Source of the DNA: Asterias amurensis
Taxonomy: Eukaryota > Echinodermata > Asteroidea > Forcipulatida > Asteriidae
Assembly: GCF_032118995.1 (NCBI RefSeq)
Contig: NC_092669.1
Coordinates: forward strand, 12,510,335 to 12,574,334
Length of the DNA: 64,000 nucleotides
Direction of reading: 5' to 3'
A model generated the notes under the pieces. It saw only the letters and a list, made by a program, of their open reading frames with translations, made no database searches and was not told the origin of the DNA. Shown in pieces: positions 11,421 through 22,679 of this stretch (the stretch's first letter is position 1; the number at the start of each line of letters is the position of its first letter). The position numbers and the translations under genes are program-made.

Positions 11421-11826
11421 GTTAAAACTTGGGGGCAGTTCAAGATTATAAGAAAGGGGTGTTGGATTGAAGTACTGGCTGGTAGAAGAATGGGTTACAT
11501 CTTGGGGGCGGTTCAAGATTTAAATAAAGGGGGAGGTTGGTCAAAAGGGGTTACAACTTGGGGGCGGTTCAAGATTGAAAGAAGGGGGGGGTGGATTGAA
11601 GCACATGCTGGTTGAAGGGGTTAAAACTTGGGGCGGTTCAAGATTGAAGGAAAGGGGGGGGAGGTTTGGATTAAAGTACAGGCTGGTTGAAGGGTGATAT
11701 ATTTTGGGTGGTTCAAGATTCAAATAAAGGGGGGTTAGTTAGAAGGGGTTGCACATTGATGGTGTTTCAAGAATGAAGGAAAGGGGGGGTTAGATTAAAG
11801 TACAGGCTGATAGTAGAATGAGTAAA

Positions 11827-11999
11827 GCCCGGTTCATACTTCCTTTAAATGCGAATGCAAAGTGAATATTGACGTCAGAAATACGCAAAGAATAATTCGC
11901 AGCAGTTCAACTCTGCTCAACTCAATTGCGAATATCGCCGCGAAAGGAGAGTTGTGACGTCAAATTTACGTCAAACTTTGCTTGTGGTATGAACCGGGC
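11827..11999. mobile_element. foldback element with GCCCGGTTCATAC ends
   Basis: A perfect 13-bp terminal inverted repeat, GCCCGGTTCATAC / GTATGAACCGGGC, bounds 173 bp. The interior has 'tgacgtca' and 'gcgaat' phrases repeated in both orientations. A partial relative lies at about 50,195-50,272 ('gcatttgcaggaagtatgaa'). Confidence 0.9.
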
Positions 12000-12111
12000 G
12001 TTACACGCTGGGAACAGTGAGGGGCAGCGTGACTGAGGAAAGCACTTGGATTCATGATCCACACACTAACAATCAAATTCATCACAAGAAGAAAATTAAG
12101 TCGAAACTCAC

Positions 12112-12253
12112 CAGTATTTGCGGCTAATTTCCTGAAGTGGAGCTTGTAATAAAAACTGTCATCTGCTGAGGACTTCTTGCAAGCTGATGGTGTGGTTGGT
12201 GATGACTTAAACTGTGTCTTACGATGTAAACAGCGAGGTTACTTCAAGGATTC
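12112..12253 (-). other. candidate internal exon, unidentified
   Basis: The minus strand shows a very good acceptor (pyrimidine tract ending CCCCTCTGCAG) before 12,253 and a GTGAGT donor after 12,112, defining 142 bp. One frame is open over about the last 42 codons and includes KKSSADDSFYYKLHFRKLAAN. A TAA sits five codons into the exon in that frame, so either a later acceptor is used or the transcript is non-coding here. I do not recognise the peptide. Confidence 0.35.
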
Positions 12254-12416
12254 CTGCAGAGGGGTAAACATTCAACAATTTGAGTGAAAAGGTGGTTGTT
12301 TGGGATCTTTCATTTTTATTGTTATTATTATTGAGTTCCATTTCAACTGGGTGGCCCATTTACAATTAGTGGTAACCACTGGTCTCCTATGGGTCCTAGT
12401 ACTCCTAGAACTATGA

Positions 12417-12458
12417 GGTTCGTTCCGCTATCGTCTTCGATAGATAGAGGAACGAACC
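12417..12458. repeat. short hairpin
   Basis: GGTTCGTTCC at 12,417-12,426 pairs with GGAACGAACC at 12,449-12,458. The loop contains a second inverted pair (gctatcg / cgatag). Probably the centre of an eroded foldback. Confidence 0.7.
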
Positions 12459-13174
12459 CCACAGTCCAAGCTCCATGGTCCAAGCAAGTACAGGGTAACA
12501 ATACAATTACAAGCCATGAACTTTGCTCTTGAAAGGGCTGAGCAATTTTGTATAATTTTGAAACCTTACAAATGGCATGACAGTTGGTGGTTTGGCGTGG
12601 TCCGCACACACACTTTCAATGTCTGATGTTTTTGTAAGGCGAATGGGTCACACAGATACATTATAGGAAAGTGTGAGTGTCAACTGCAATCACTCAATCA
12701 AACTCAAAGGAAACAATAATCAACAATTGCCATAAGTTTTTAAAACTATGTTTTATGTGAATACTCGATCTACTACTTGATTCCTTGAAGTTTGAACTTC
12801 AAGTTGAACTTGAAGTAGATGTTACTACATCCACCACGCTAAATTGATATGATCAAATGCATGGTCGCTGAGTTGGGGGCCAGTAGTACCCGTAATTATT
12901 ATCACAAATTCTACTGTCTCGTCCATCATGTCCATATGCATTGAATTGATTGGTATGGGATGTAATGTACTACCTTATCATGGCAACGTAAGTAAGTGAC
13001 AAGTGTAACAAAAATGACCAGCGTGAACGTGTCCAAACTAATTCAACAAACAAGTTTTATAGTTCTAACCCCTCTATAAAAAGGGTGTTACCTGTGCCCC
13101 ACGTCATCTACAGAGTCTAACAGCTATTTCCAGACAAACTAATCAACACACTAAGTAAACAAATCCTTACTTAC

Positions 13175-13231
13175 CGGTCTTTTGTGATGAAAACATTTTG
13201 ATGTTAAATCCATCGTGTGAGCAGACGACAT
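13175..13231 (-). other. candidate first exon with ATG and GTAAGT donor
   Basis: On the minus strand an ATG at 13,231 opens 19 codons (MSSAHTMDLTSKCFHHKRP) that end exactly at a strong donor, CCG|GTAAGTAAGG (last exon base 13,175). It lies immediately downstream of a promoter-like motif pair (see next entry). Joined to 12,253 in phase 0 it would stop after four more codons, so a short peptide or a non-coding RNA is possible. Support is from splice signals and promoter motifs only. Confidence 0.35.
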
Positions 13232-13247
13232 GTTTACGATTATTGTG

Positions 13248-13272
13248 CAGTGCACATGCGCAATTTCCGGGT
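13248..13272 (-). promoter_or_regulatory. ETS plus NRF-1-like motif pair
   Basis: The minus strand reads CCCGGAAATTGCGCATGTGC, a GABP/ETS-type CCGGAA followed directly by an NRF-1-like TGCGCATGTGC. This combination is common just upstream of transcription starts of housekeeping-type metazoan genes. Here it sits about 20 to 40 bases before the ATG at 13,231. Inference from known motifs only. Confidence 0.4.
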
Positions 13273-13275
13273 ACA

Positions 13276-13475
13276 CAGCGCCCTCTCTCAGTTGGAAAAA
13301 AATAATTACACGAAAATAAAGACAGCGCCCTCAGCGTTGGACAAATATTGACACAAATTGAAGACAGCGCCCGCAACGTTGGACAAATATTGACATAAAT
13401 TGAAGACAGCGCCCTCTCTTGATCTAAAAAATATTTACACGAAACTGAAGACAGCGCCCTCAGCGTTGAACAAAT
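13276..13475. repeat. 42-bp tandem repeat, about 4-5 copies
   Basis: The unit begins 'acagcgccctcagcgttgg' and continues with 'acaaatattgacacaaattg'. As 42 is divisible by three, a minus-strand open frame with a 14-residue period runs through it (13,167-13,586). That frame is a repeat by-product. Confidence 0.85.
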
Positions 13476-13479
13476 AATT

Positions 13480-14680
13480 GAGGTTTTGGGAGATAACTTT
13501 AAAATAAAAAGATGAAAGCCCACAAAATATGCCTTTTTTGAGTATTTTTTACGACTGCAGTTTTGTTTCAAAACATCAAAATGCATTTCAAAGGGTCCGT
13601 CTTGAGTTTTGTTTAACTTTCAATGAAGTTTGACCCCCCCCCCCCCAAAAAAAAGGTTTACCCATTGTTTTCTTCACCCACATTTTTTAAAGTTGTCTAA
13701 TAATAAAAACTAGGTGGGGGGGGGGGTAAGGGCTACGGTTGGGATTTATCGATCATGTGACCCTCATTGACAAAAAGAGTTGACTTTGTACATTGTAGGT
13801 CCTTTCTGGTAGGCAAGACACTGCTCTGCAGTCACTTTTGGAATTGTTTTTATTTTGTGTGTAAAGAGTTACAAAAATAGGGCTGGTCCAATTTTTGAGA
13901 CTTATCCCCTTTTTTTTGCTTTGCACTTGATATGACGACTATGAATTAAGGATCCTAAACAATCCCCCATAATATACTCACATTTTTTTGATTAATTTTG
14001 ATTGAAAATTACAAGTAGGAACAAAAAAAAATAAACACCAAATAAAATATAAACACTACATTTCGCTGGATTCTGAGGCAGACTTTATGACTTTTAATCA
14101 CATTCTTCAGGGAAACATTACTTATAATAAACCTCCATTTACATTGCCAAAATACCTTTAATAAATTTTATCTTCAAACATCTTCAAGTCATCATTTTTT
14201 CAGCTGATACTTTAAATACTTTTATTTACTAAAATTCTTTCTTTTTTCTAAGACTTTGACTTATTACTTAACACTATAACTTACACATGGCATTTTCTGC
14301 ATAAAAATTAAAGAGACATTCACAGAGAAAGAAAACATCATAATTTTTCTGCTTAGCAGAACTCATGGCCATAATATGTGCACTTTGTATGGGTATCATA
14401 ATGTTGCCTTTGCACTGTGTCAAAAGTTGTCTTCAAAGCCAGTTTGTTTGGCAAAAAGAAAAACATTAAACTTCTAAGGAAGATATTCCTCTTCAAAACC
14501 ATTTGTCATAGAAGGACTTTTTAATCATAAAGAAGAAAAAAAATTCCATTATAGTGACCTTTTATCTTCGAGTGGAAGAATCAGGACTTAATCTCATAAT
14601 AATGAAAGAACTCCAAGTCTGTAAAAAATAACTATTAATATTTCAAGACAAAATTTCTGGAACAAAATCTAACCTAGCGA
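13480..14680. other. no gene seen
   Basis: AT-rich DNA with short C and G homopolymers (13,626-13,655; 13,714-13,727). Nothing else recognisable. Confidence 0.5.
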
Positions 14681-14683
14681 CTT

Positions 14684-15075
14684 TAAAGGCCCTGGACACA
14701 TTTTGTAATTGTCAAAGACTAGTATTCTCACTTGGTGTATCCCAAACATAACCAAAATAACAAATCTGTGAAAAATTGAGCTCAATTGGTCATGGAGGTT
14801 GCAGGAGAATAATGAAAGAAAAAAACACCCTTATCACACGAAGTTGTGTGCTTTCAGTCAGATGTATTTTCAAATACTTAAGTTTTTATGCTAACAATTA
14901 TTTGGAGTAATTATATGTCCAGGGGTGGATTTCACAAAGACTTAGGACTAGTCTTATCTCGAGTTAGGACCAGTTACTTGTCCTAACTTAGGACTATCCA
15001 TGCAATATGTATATCTCCTAGGACTAGTCCTAAGTCCTAACTCTTTGTGAAATTGACCCCAGTGCCTTTAATATT
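14684..15075. mobile_element. foldback M1 with a nested M2 foldback
   Basis: M1 ends are at 14,684 ('ttaaaggccctggacaca') and about 15,075 ('agtgcctttaat'). Near the right end a second foldback, M2, is inserted (about 14,931-15,060). It starts GGGGTGGATTTCACAAAG, ends CTTTGTGAAATTGACCCC and has 'taggactagtcct' in the arms. The same nested arrangement recurs at several places in the window. Confidence 0.85.
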
Positions 15076-15254
15076 CCACACAAGTAAAGGGCATTTCTGT
15101 TGAATATTTGTCACAAATTCAACTCCATATTTTTCCATATTAAGTGGAAAATAATATTGTACTACAATGACATCTACGTGTAAATAGGTTTTGAGGCTTT
15201 GCAATGTATATTTTTATCTAATGTATAACATTTTTGTTAAATACCAAATGTGTC

Positions 15255-15500
15255 CAGTGCCTTTAAACTGTGTGGGACTCTAAGATGTTTTGTTCCAGTG
15301 CCTTTAAACTGTGTGGGACTCTAAGATGTTTTGTTCCAGTGCCTTTAAGCTGTGTGGGACTCTAAGATGTTTTGTTCCAGTGCCTTTAAGCTGAGTGGGA
15401 CTCTAAGATGTTTTGTTCCAGTGCCTTTAAGCTGTGTGGGACTCTAAGATGTTTTGTTCCAGTGCCTTTAAACTGTGTGGGACTCTAAGATGTTTTGTTC
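15255..15500 (+). repeat. 41-bp tandem repeat, six copies
   Basis: Six nearly identical units starting CAGTGCCTTTAAACTGTGTG at 15,255, 15,296 and so on. The first 12 bases equal the terminal sequence of foldback M1, so the array seems to have grown from a foldback end. Confidence 0.95.
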
Positions 15501-16292
15501 GATTCGACAGTGTGGGCTGATCATCTCAAGAGGGCTGTTTATCACAATTATCTCAAAAGCTCAAAGAAATATCAGTCATAAAAATAGATGGCCCAATTTC
15601 ACATGTGTCATTTATGAGTTTCAGCTGTTCATCCTGTTTATTATCTGTAGGTTTAACATGTTGTCTAAAAGCAAGTGCTGAGACGTCATATATGAAAAGT
15701 TCAAGGCACTGTTGAAAAAAAGGGGGTTGTGTATTTCAGCAAATCCAGGGCAAGCCTTCAGTAAATCCTAAACTAAGTCTTGTCGGGCACGTATTAGGCC
15801 AAGATACAAGTCGAACGGGTCAAGTCTTTCCGGGCAAACTTTAACTCGTCATAATTCTTGTTAGGGCAAGACGCTAATAAGGTCTTTGATAGAAGCCTCA
15901 AGTCAACAACTCTTGTTAGGGCAACCTCAAGACATTCTGGTTGAGCTTTAACTAAAAACAGAGCCTGTTAGGGCAAGATGTTAACGTCTTTGTTTGAAGC
16001 CTCAAGTCAAGTCTTTTGTTAGGGCAATCTCAAGACTTTCAGGGCAAGCTTTAACTCAAGCCACAGCATGTTAAGGGCAAGGCGTTAAAGTTGTTCCAGT
16101 CTAGGACTATTGAGAGTGGTACGTCACCCAAACTTGCACGTCCAAACAGTTGTAGGCGCGCGCTGTTTGCTGCGGTGTTGTTGATGCTGCCTGGTAGAAT
16201 AGATATACGGATCGTAGTATGTATTTGCTTTTCCTGTTGCTTGCAATCTCGGGGTATATCGTCTCGTGTTTTGTTTTGTACTCGCTAACTCA

Positions 16293-16640
16293 TCAACTCA
16301 GTCGACCCAAGTTGTCACGTTGTTCCATGTTATTGTTTGAGTCGGGCTTGATGTCTGACACGCCACACAACTCTATCCGCATACAGCTGATTAGCTTCTC
16401 CTTGTTGACTACTCCTGCGTCTTCAAACAGGGTCTTTAGCATGGTCTTGGTGGGTTTTCCGGGACCGCGCCTGCCATGGGTGGGCTCCCATATGATGACT
16501 TTATAGGCTGGTAGCTCAAGGCGCAACCGGCGCTCCTTGATCTTCTCACTCAGTTGGGGGATGTTGCCATAGAGCTCCAGGTTGGTGATATGATCCCTCC
16601 ACGAGACATTGTGTGCCATCCGTACAGTTTTGTACTGTTA
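16293..16640 (-). mobile_element. non-LTR retrotransposon 3' fragment (end of reverse transcriptase ORF)
   Basis: The minus-strand frame reads NVSWRDHITNLELYGNIPQL, then KIKERRLRL and VIIWEPTHGRRGPGKP. This is a conserved block at the C-terminal end of reverse-transcriptase ORFs of LINE-type elements, where 'ELYG-LP', 'IRERRLR-AGHC-R', 'WEP-HG-R--GRP' is familiar. The usual GHC-R segment between RLRL and the WEP motif is missing, so the copy has an internal deletion as well as a 5' truncation near 16,640. No catalytic domain remains. Confidence 0.8.
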
Positions 16641-16789
16641 TGGAAGAATAGAATAAAAAATATGTAAATCAAAAATAACATTGCTTTGGGGATAATAGTT
16701 GATCCATTAGTAGTACATTCAGGGTATCTAACATTCATATGTACGAAGCAAAGCTCGATATGACTTGACGGACACCAGAGCTCAATTTC

Positions 16790-17460
16790 ATGAACAGTGC
16801 TTCTTAGCTACTTGTGCTTAATGATGAAACATGCCTCTGGAATTATTTCAGATCTGAAATGGGCCTCATTTCTTAAAGCTGCTTTTAAGCACAAAAACTA
16901 GCTAAGCACATCAATTTCATGCTAACCAGGTAGAGTAAGGTTACAAGCCAAACAACCATGTCAGATGTACAACTTGTGACTGTTATGCTCATTTATGCTT
17001 AGCTGGAAAATGTTCAGCTGATAGGCACCTCTATGAAACTAGGCCCTGAAAATGTTAATACTTAACAGTTTTGTGCCGAGGGAAACTTGCGACTGGTATT
17101 CTCATTTATGCTTAGCTAAAACTAGGCCCTGTAAAATGTTAAGTCTTAACAATTTTGTGCCGAGGGAAACTTAGCAGAATACTAGTCTGTAGGGCCTACA
17201 TGCATTATGGTAACCATATTCTAGTAAGCATAATTATGTTGTGCTTAGCACCTTGTGCTTTGACAACAACAAGATGCTAAGCACAACAACATCATACAAG
17301 AATAAGGTATAACCAGCCAAACTACAATTTCACATGCACCAACGTTCTGCTCATTTCTGCTTAGCAGAAACTTTTTAAGCAGTTTGTTTCTGCTTTGGCA
17401 ACTTAATGAAATTCGGTTGCTGCTCTCAAGCCTTTGCTGACTAGCTTTAAAGTCGAGTCC
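16790..17460. repeat. eroded M3-like foldback sequences
   Basis: Repeated segments with 'cttagc', 'aagcacaaaa' and 'gctaacc' in both orientations, bounded by 'atgggcctcatttctt' and 'atgaaactaggccc' at 16,860-17,046, and further fragments to about 17,420. These are diverged relatives of the M3 family. No gene. Confidence 0.55.
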
Positions 17461-17604
17461 CATGTGGTGCCAAAATGACTCAACTCAAGTGTGACTCGTT
17501 TCCGAATAACTTCAGATTGGAGTCTTAAACTCTGGTATGCAATCAGACAGGTAGTCACCCTTCTTGAAAGCTGAGAAATATTAGGGGAATGTTATTGCCC
17601 CTAT

Positions 17605-18140
17605 AACCAGGCCTCAATTTCATAAAGCTTTCTTAAAGGCATGGGTCATGTTTGGTAACTACTCAAAACATCAGCATAAAAACTTACTTGATTACGAGCA
17701 ACAGGGAGATGTTGATAGTATAAAACATTGTGAGAAACTGCTCCCTCTGAAGTAACATAGTTTTTGAGAAAGAAGTAGTTTCTCGCTTAAATAATTCAAT
17801 CTGTGAGTCTGGTTTGAAGCTTTTCTCAGGCATCAGAAAACTTGGGCATTTTTTTTCTTTCATTATTTTCATGAAACTTTGATGACCAACTGAGCCCAAA
17901 TTTTCACATGTTTGTTATTTTATGGGATATATACCAAGTAAGAATAATGGCTTTTGACAATTACCAAACGTGTCCATGATTTTAAGCACAAAACGGTAAG
18001 CGCAACAATATTATGCTAACCAGAATTTGGTTAACGGCCAAACCACTATGCCCAGCTGTGTACAACTTGTGACTGGTATCCTGCTCCTTTCTGCTAAGCA
18101 GAAAACTGTTCTGCTTTAGCAGCTTTATGAAGCTCATTGA
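17605..18140. mobile_element. M1 foldback nested in an M3-like foldback
   Basis: The outer element starts 'cctcaatttcataaagctt' (about 17,611) and ends 'cagctttatgaagctcattg' (about 18,138). Its arms contain 'aagcacaaaacggtaagc'. An M1 copy occupies about 17,633-17,982, so M1 inserted after the M3-like element. Confidence 0.7.
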
Positions 18141-18179
18141 TATGTTATTGTAAAATGCCCCACATTAATATAAAAACTA

Positions 18180-20290
18180 TTTTTTCCCCTATTTATTGTT
18201 ATTATTTCCTGGCAGGAAAGTCTCTGGGACTAGTTATTAAAAATTATACCATACAGGGCTGACTCAGTAACAACAGCTGTGGTTTTTAAAAATAGGCCAA
18301 AGTACGTATTGATGTCCATGTCACCCTCATTTGTCACCGATCATTTTAAGATGTGGATAAATTGTCTTTTTACAAAGAAAAAAGTCTCACCACACTTTAA
18401 AAACATATGACACTCGCTCCGATAAAAAGAAACTTTTTTTATAAATAAAGGGCACTGTTAAAAAAGGATCTGCTTTTAAAGAGTACATATTGAAGTCCTG
18501 AATCTCATTTCTGCTACGCGTTTCTTATTTTTCTGTCATCCTATACTAATGTTCTTGTTATAAATAGGTATAATTTGGCCAACTCTTGTTATGAAAACCA
18601 CTTTTAAGAAGAGGTTATATAAAGAGTAAATTTGTACATTCTGAAGTCACAAATCTCAATTCTGCATTGTGTTTCTTTGTTTTCTTGCCCTCTTATAATA
18701 ATGCTTTTATTCAGGGTTCAATTTTTTTTACACTAGATCACTGGCTCGAGGCCAGCGAATTCAGTATCGACCAGATATCTCAAGACAGGACAAGTCCGGT
18801 GGTCTTTGTTTTCTTAAATTCAACAACTTTTTTCAAACCGCAGCAAACAGCGCCTACACCTGTTTGGACAATGGCCAATGGCAGCGATTTTGTTTTATCG
18901 TGAGGCAACTGTACTCTTAACTGTGGGAACCCTGATTTGTTTTACTTTTCACTGCCGTGTTTAATCTAACTTTGTTGTGGAAACAATAATAATGATAAGA
19001 AGGACATGACTTTATCGACCGAATCAATGCCGTGTTTTTTTTTCTCAGAGTTGATAAACACACGATAAAAGAAGCTTGAATAACCCGTTGTCATGACGAT
19101 GGATTCTCAAACGAGACAGGCTCTGACCGGAAACCTAGGTCCCCTTCAGGAAGTGCAAGCCTCTCTTGCGAATTGACAGCAACATTTTGTCATAAACTCA
19201 AGTCTCTTAATTTGTCATACAATATTTCTGGTACATATGACTGACAACCTGTTTACACAAGACAGTGACAGGTCACTCACACGGCAAGGAAACAAAATAT
19301 TAAAGGGACTGTACCTTCTGGTCTTCAAGGAATTCGTCTCAAGTAGACAACTTAACGGGAGAGTCGGGTCATCATGGATTTTGGAGAAGTTTCCTTCAAA
19401 ATCACCTAACCATGGGGGGGGGAATAAATAAAAAATTAACAATATTGTTTGATTTTACCAATAAAAAAAAATGGAAAAAAATCTACTCAGTGGTAGTAGA
19501 ACATGTAACAAGACAGTTCTCTAAAAACAAACTCTACCTGGCAATTCTACCTCCAGGAACACATGGCATTACCACAAACCGAATATATATTTTATCAATA
19601 CACGGATGTGTGTACACCCGGTAGCCTACTGTCCTGTGGCAAAACTTAGTAGGCATCTCAAGACAAGAGACATCATTGGAAATACAAGTACAGTAATTGC
19701 AGTCCAACCCTTTGGTGCAAAGATTAATTTTTGAAAAAGCAAAAAAAGAATGTTTAACCATGTTTTTCTCAAGATTTTCAAAAGCACCCCCGCTGAACAT
19801 CACCCCAAACGAAAGTTCAAGACTCACCCTAAATAATCCAACGAGGGTGGTATATTTGGGAGTTATAGTTTTTAAGTTATGACTGTTTGTAAAGGTCCAA
19901 TTTGATGTGTTTTTGGCGACCGCTTTGTGCACCAAAGGTTAAACCAGGGTTAGAGGGAACTTCAGCCTCATTCCAACACAGTACAACTGAGCAAATTTAT
20001 GTACCTGGGTGAAGAGAAGTAATTATGGATTAGTGCCTAATTCCTATGGGATACAAGTGTCTTGACTGAGATTCGAACCCACACTCTGATGACTTACCCA
20101 TAAGAACTCAAGTCCAATGCAGTAGACCTCTCCACCATGACACACCGTGAAATCAGCAGAAAGTAAATGCTATCTGAATCCAAAACTCATTGAAATAAAA
20201 AGTTAGTGTTTAAAATAATGACAAATCAGTGTTTAAAAACTCCCAATAAAGTTTGAAGATGATTGTAGAAAGCTTAAAATATCACTTGCT
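18180..20290. other. no gene recognised
   Basis: Contains a diverged tRNA-like SINE head on the minus strand (about 20,028-20,147, B box near 20,070) and otherwise unstructured DNA. The minus-strand open frame 19,534-19,935 and the plus-strand frame 18,667-18,903 show no family motif or splice context. Confidence 0.45.
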
Positions 20291-20299
20291 GGGGAGCTG

Positions 20300-21202
20300 T
20301 AGTTTTAAGGGAAGGTATACTTTTGGCAATTATTCTAAAAAATGATGACCATAAAAACTTAATCAATAAATAGCACTGGAGAGCTGTTAAATTTAAAGAA
20401 ATGGCACCCTTTGAAGAAATGAAGTTTTAGAGAAAGAAGTAATTTTTCTCCAACAAATTTGACTTTGAATAAGGCTTCAGGCACAAAGCCCTTCTCTGTT
20501 ATCTGAAAGCACACAATTCATTGCAACAAGGCAGGTTTTTTCTGTCAATATTTTCTTGCAACATTGCAACAGATTTGATATTTTATGCATATGTTGGGAT
20601 TCACCCAGTGAGAATACTCTTTGACCATTACCAACGAAAAACTCTACCTTTGAAAACCTTGAACTCTGGTGCCCCTCCCCCCAGAGAAAAATAATCTTTA
20701 CAAAAAACAGACCAACAATTTTGTTTATGGAACATTGTTGGAGAAACACAGGAAGTTATCAATTCAGAAACTGACCTTTTGACTAAAGACCAGCTTGGTT
20801 GAAAGATATTAATGCACAGCAGTTAAAGGCAGTGGACATTATTGGCATTTACTCAAAATAATTGTTAGCATAAAATCTTACTTGGTAACGAGTAATGGGG
20901 AGCTCTTAATAGTATAAAACATTGTGAGAAACGGCTCCCTCTGAAGTAACGTAGTTTAGAAAGAAGTAATTTCTCACTCAAATATCTGAGTTTAATAAGC
21001 GACCTCAGCTGAGGTCTCGAATTCAAGGCATCTGAAAGCATACAACTTGTGTTTTTTCTACCATTATTCTTTCGCACTTCAACTTCAATGAGTCAAAATT
21101 TTCACAGGTTTACACAGGTTTATTATTTTATGGATATGTTGAGATACACCAAGTGAGAATACTGGTTTTAGACAATTACCAAAGGTGTCCAGTGTCTTTA
21201 AA
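20300..21202. mobile_element. two adjacent M1 foldbacks, the first partial
   Basis: A partial M1 lies at about 20,305-20,645. A full copy runs 20,822-21,202, from 'gttaaaggcagtggacatt' to 'aaggtgtccagtgtcttta'. Confidence 0.8.
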
Positions 21203-21546
21203 TCAATAGCACAACATTGGTAAACATCTGTCATCGTTCTGTTCAGAAAGTGTCCAGAGGCTTTAAATGCTAGTGTAGTTCAGTTAACCCCTCTAAGTAA
21301 TAGCATCAATCAAAACAGCTTGGCAGATTTAAGTTGATTCATTTAAATCCTATTTGCAAGAGATACATTTATCATGAAGATGCTACCAATTTGTTGAGAA
21401 AACATCATTTAAAGACAGGGTCGTAGATTTGCGAGCACTCCACAAACTTATGGTTATGAGAACTTATTTGAGAAAATAGAATAAGCCGTTGCAAACAACT
21501 TACCAACCAAATGGACCGACGGTATAAAAGCAAACAGTAGTTAGTG

Positions 21547-21592
21547 GCCTGACGTTTCGACCCTAGCAGAGTCTTTCTCGAAGGCTAAATGA
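21547..21592 (-). ncRNA. hammerhead-like motif (dispersed repeat)
   Basis: On the minus strand the motif reads GACTC-TGCTA-GGGTC-GAAACGTC, preceded by 'tcgagaaa'. A five-pair stem followed by GAAAC resembles stem II and the 3' core of hammerhead ribozymes found in Penelope-like and other retroelements. The CUGAUGA half of the core is not canonical, so catalytic activity is not claimed. Related copies are at 32,706-32,748, 55,250-55,284 and, diverged, 41,330, 46,686, 54,740 and 60,054. Confidence 0.35.
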
Positions 21593-21618
21593 CAACACAA
21601 CAAATATGAAATGGTTAC

Positions 21619-21753
21619 TTAGGCCGTGTCCGAAACGACAACGTCAGCTACAGCTACGTCTAGATCAGCGCGTCTGTCAGTGTTGAAGAACAGACAGACA
21701 CGCACGCCCTAGCCGTAGCTGTAGCCGAAGTCGCTGTTTCGGACATGGCCTTA
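21619..21753. mobile_element. foldback element, about 135 bp
   Basis: The ends 'taggccgtgtccgaaacg' and 'cgctgtttcggacatggcct' are inverted repeats. 'gctacagctacg' against 'cgtagctgtagc' continues the arms. The GC content is higher than the surroundings. Confidence 0.9.
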
Positions 21754-22519
21754 TTTGGTGAGTTGCACTACAGCTGTTGGTTCTATAAACTTAGCAGCTC
21801 TATGAAATTGGACCCAGATGACCTAAACAGGGATGACCTTTTTTTTCTTCAAATTTTTTTTTCTCAGCAAGTAGACACTGTATTCAGATAAAACGTTTTG
21901 AATCCACTAACATCGAATCTATTTAGTTGAGTGAGGCGACTCCAGGTACCAAACGCCTCTAGCTATATTGAGAGCAGCATTCAATCGTAAACCAGGGATA
22001 ATGCCAAAACTCCCATGGCAACGACCTCAGTGATTCTAAATTTGTTTATATATTTGTTATAGATTTCTAATCAACAAGGTTGCTTCAGAAATATCACAAC
22101 GTACAACGCTTACTATTTTTACCATCTTTACAACAAATAGACTTTCACAGAAACGTACACAATCACTTTTAAGGTCATTTCAAATTTGACCCTATAAAAT
22201 TACCATTCAGTAAATGCAGTCTAAATTTATAATAACATATGAACTTTTCCCTACAGAATTTCTGTGTACAGAATTTAAAAAAGCAATTACAAACTTTAAA
22301 CTGATTTTTTTTAAAAGCAAATAGATTTTATTGAACAATATTTCATTAAACCAGTCAATATCCCAAAATGAAAATCATTTAAATCAAAATTAGAGTTTTG
22401 TTTACATGGCTTAAATATATCAATGATAATTTACACTTTGTTTGAATTGCCGACTGTGTCGGTTTCTAAGGGCCTTGTGACACAAGACAACTTTTCCAGG
22501 CAACTTGGAGGCAACCAAC

Positions 22520-22640
22520 TCAGGGGTCGATTTCACAAAAAGTTAGGACTGGTTTATTTAAAACTCACAGCTACTCCCCAGTTAGAAACTTGTCCTAACT
22601 TGAGATAAGACTAGTCTTAACTCTTTGTGAAATCGAACCT
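22520..22640. mobile_element. foldback M2, solo copy
   Basis: Starts 'ggggtcgatttcacaaa' and ends 'ctctttgtgaaatcgaac', with 'tcctaactt' blocks in the arms. The flanking 'caactcagg' and 'ccttgagttg' extend the inverted symmetry outward. Confidence 0.8.
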
Positions 22641-22679
22641 TGAGTTGGTCCCTGTGAGTGTTTTTTTAAATAATGTCTC

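Larger units (their letters stand above)
9300..11820. repeat. higher-order minisatellite with embedded foldbacks
   Basis: A G-rich unit of roughly 60 to 100 bp built from 'ggctggttgaaggggtt', 'acaacttgggggcggttc' and 'aagattgaaagaaaggggg' repeats more than 20 times over 2.5 kb. Three foldback copies (next entries) sit in the same position of the unit, between 'aaagtacagg' and 'ctggttgaagggg', so part of the array was amplified with the element already inside. Open frames such as 9,358-9,567 are artefacts of the unit. Confidence 0.9.

Noticed and set aside
13167..13586. 139-codon minus-strand open frame
   Set aside because: Most of it is the 42-bp tandem repeat, whose length is a multiple of three. 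It also crosses the promoter-like motifs and a strong splice donor.
19534..19935. 133-codon minus-strand open frame
   Set aside because: No domain motif, no promoter or splice context; cysteines are not in a recognisable pattern.
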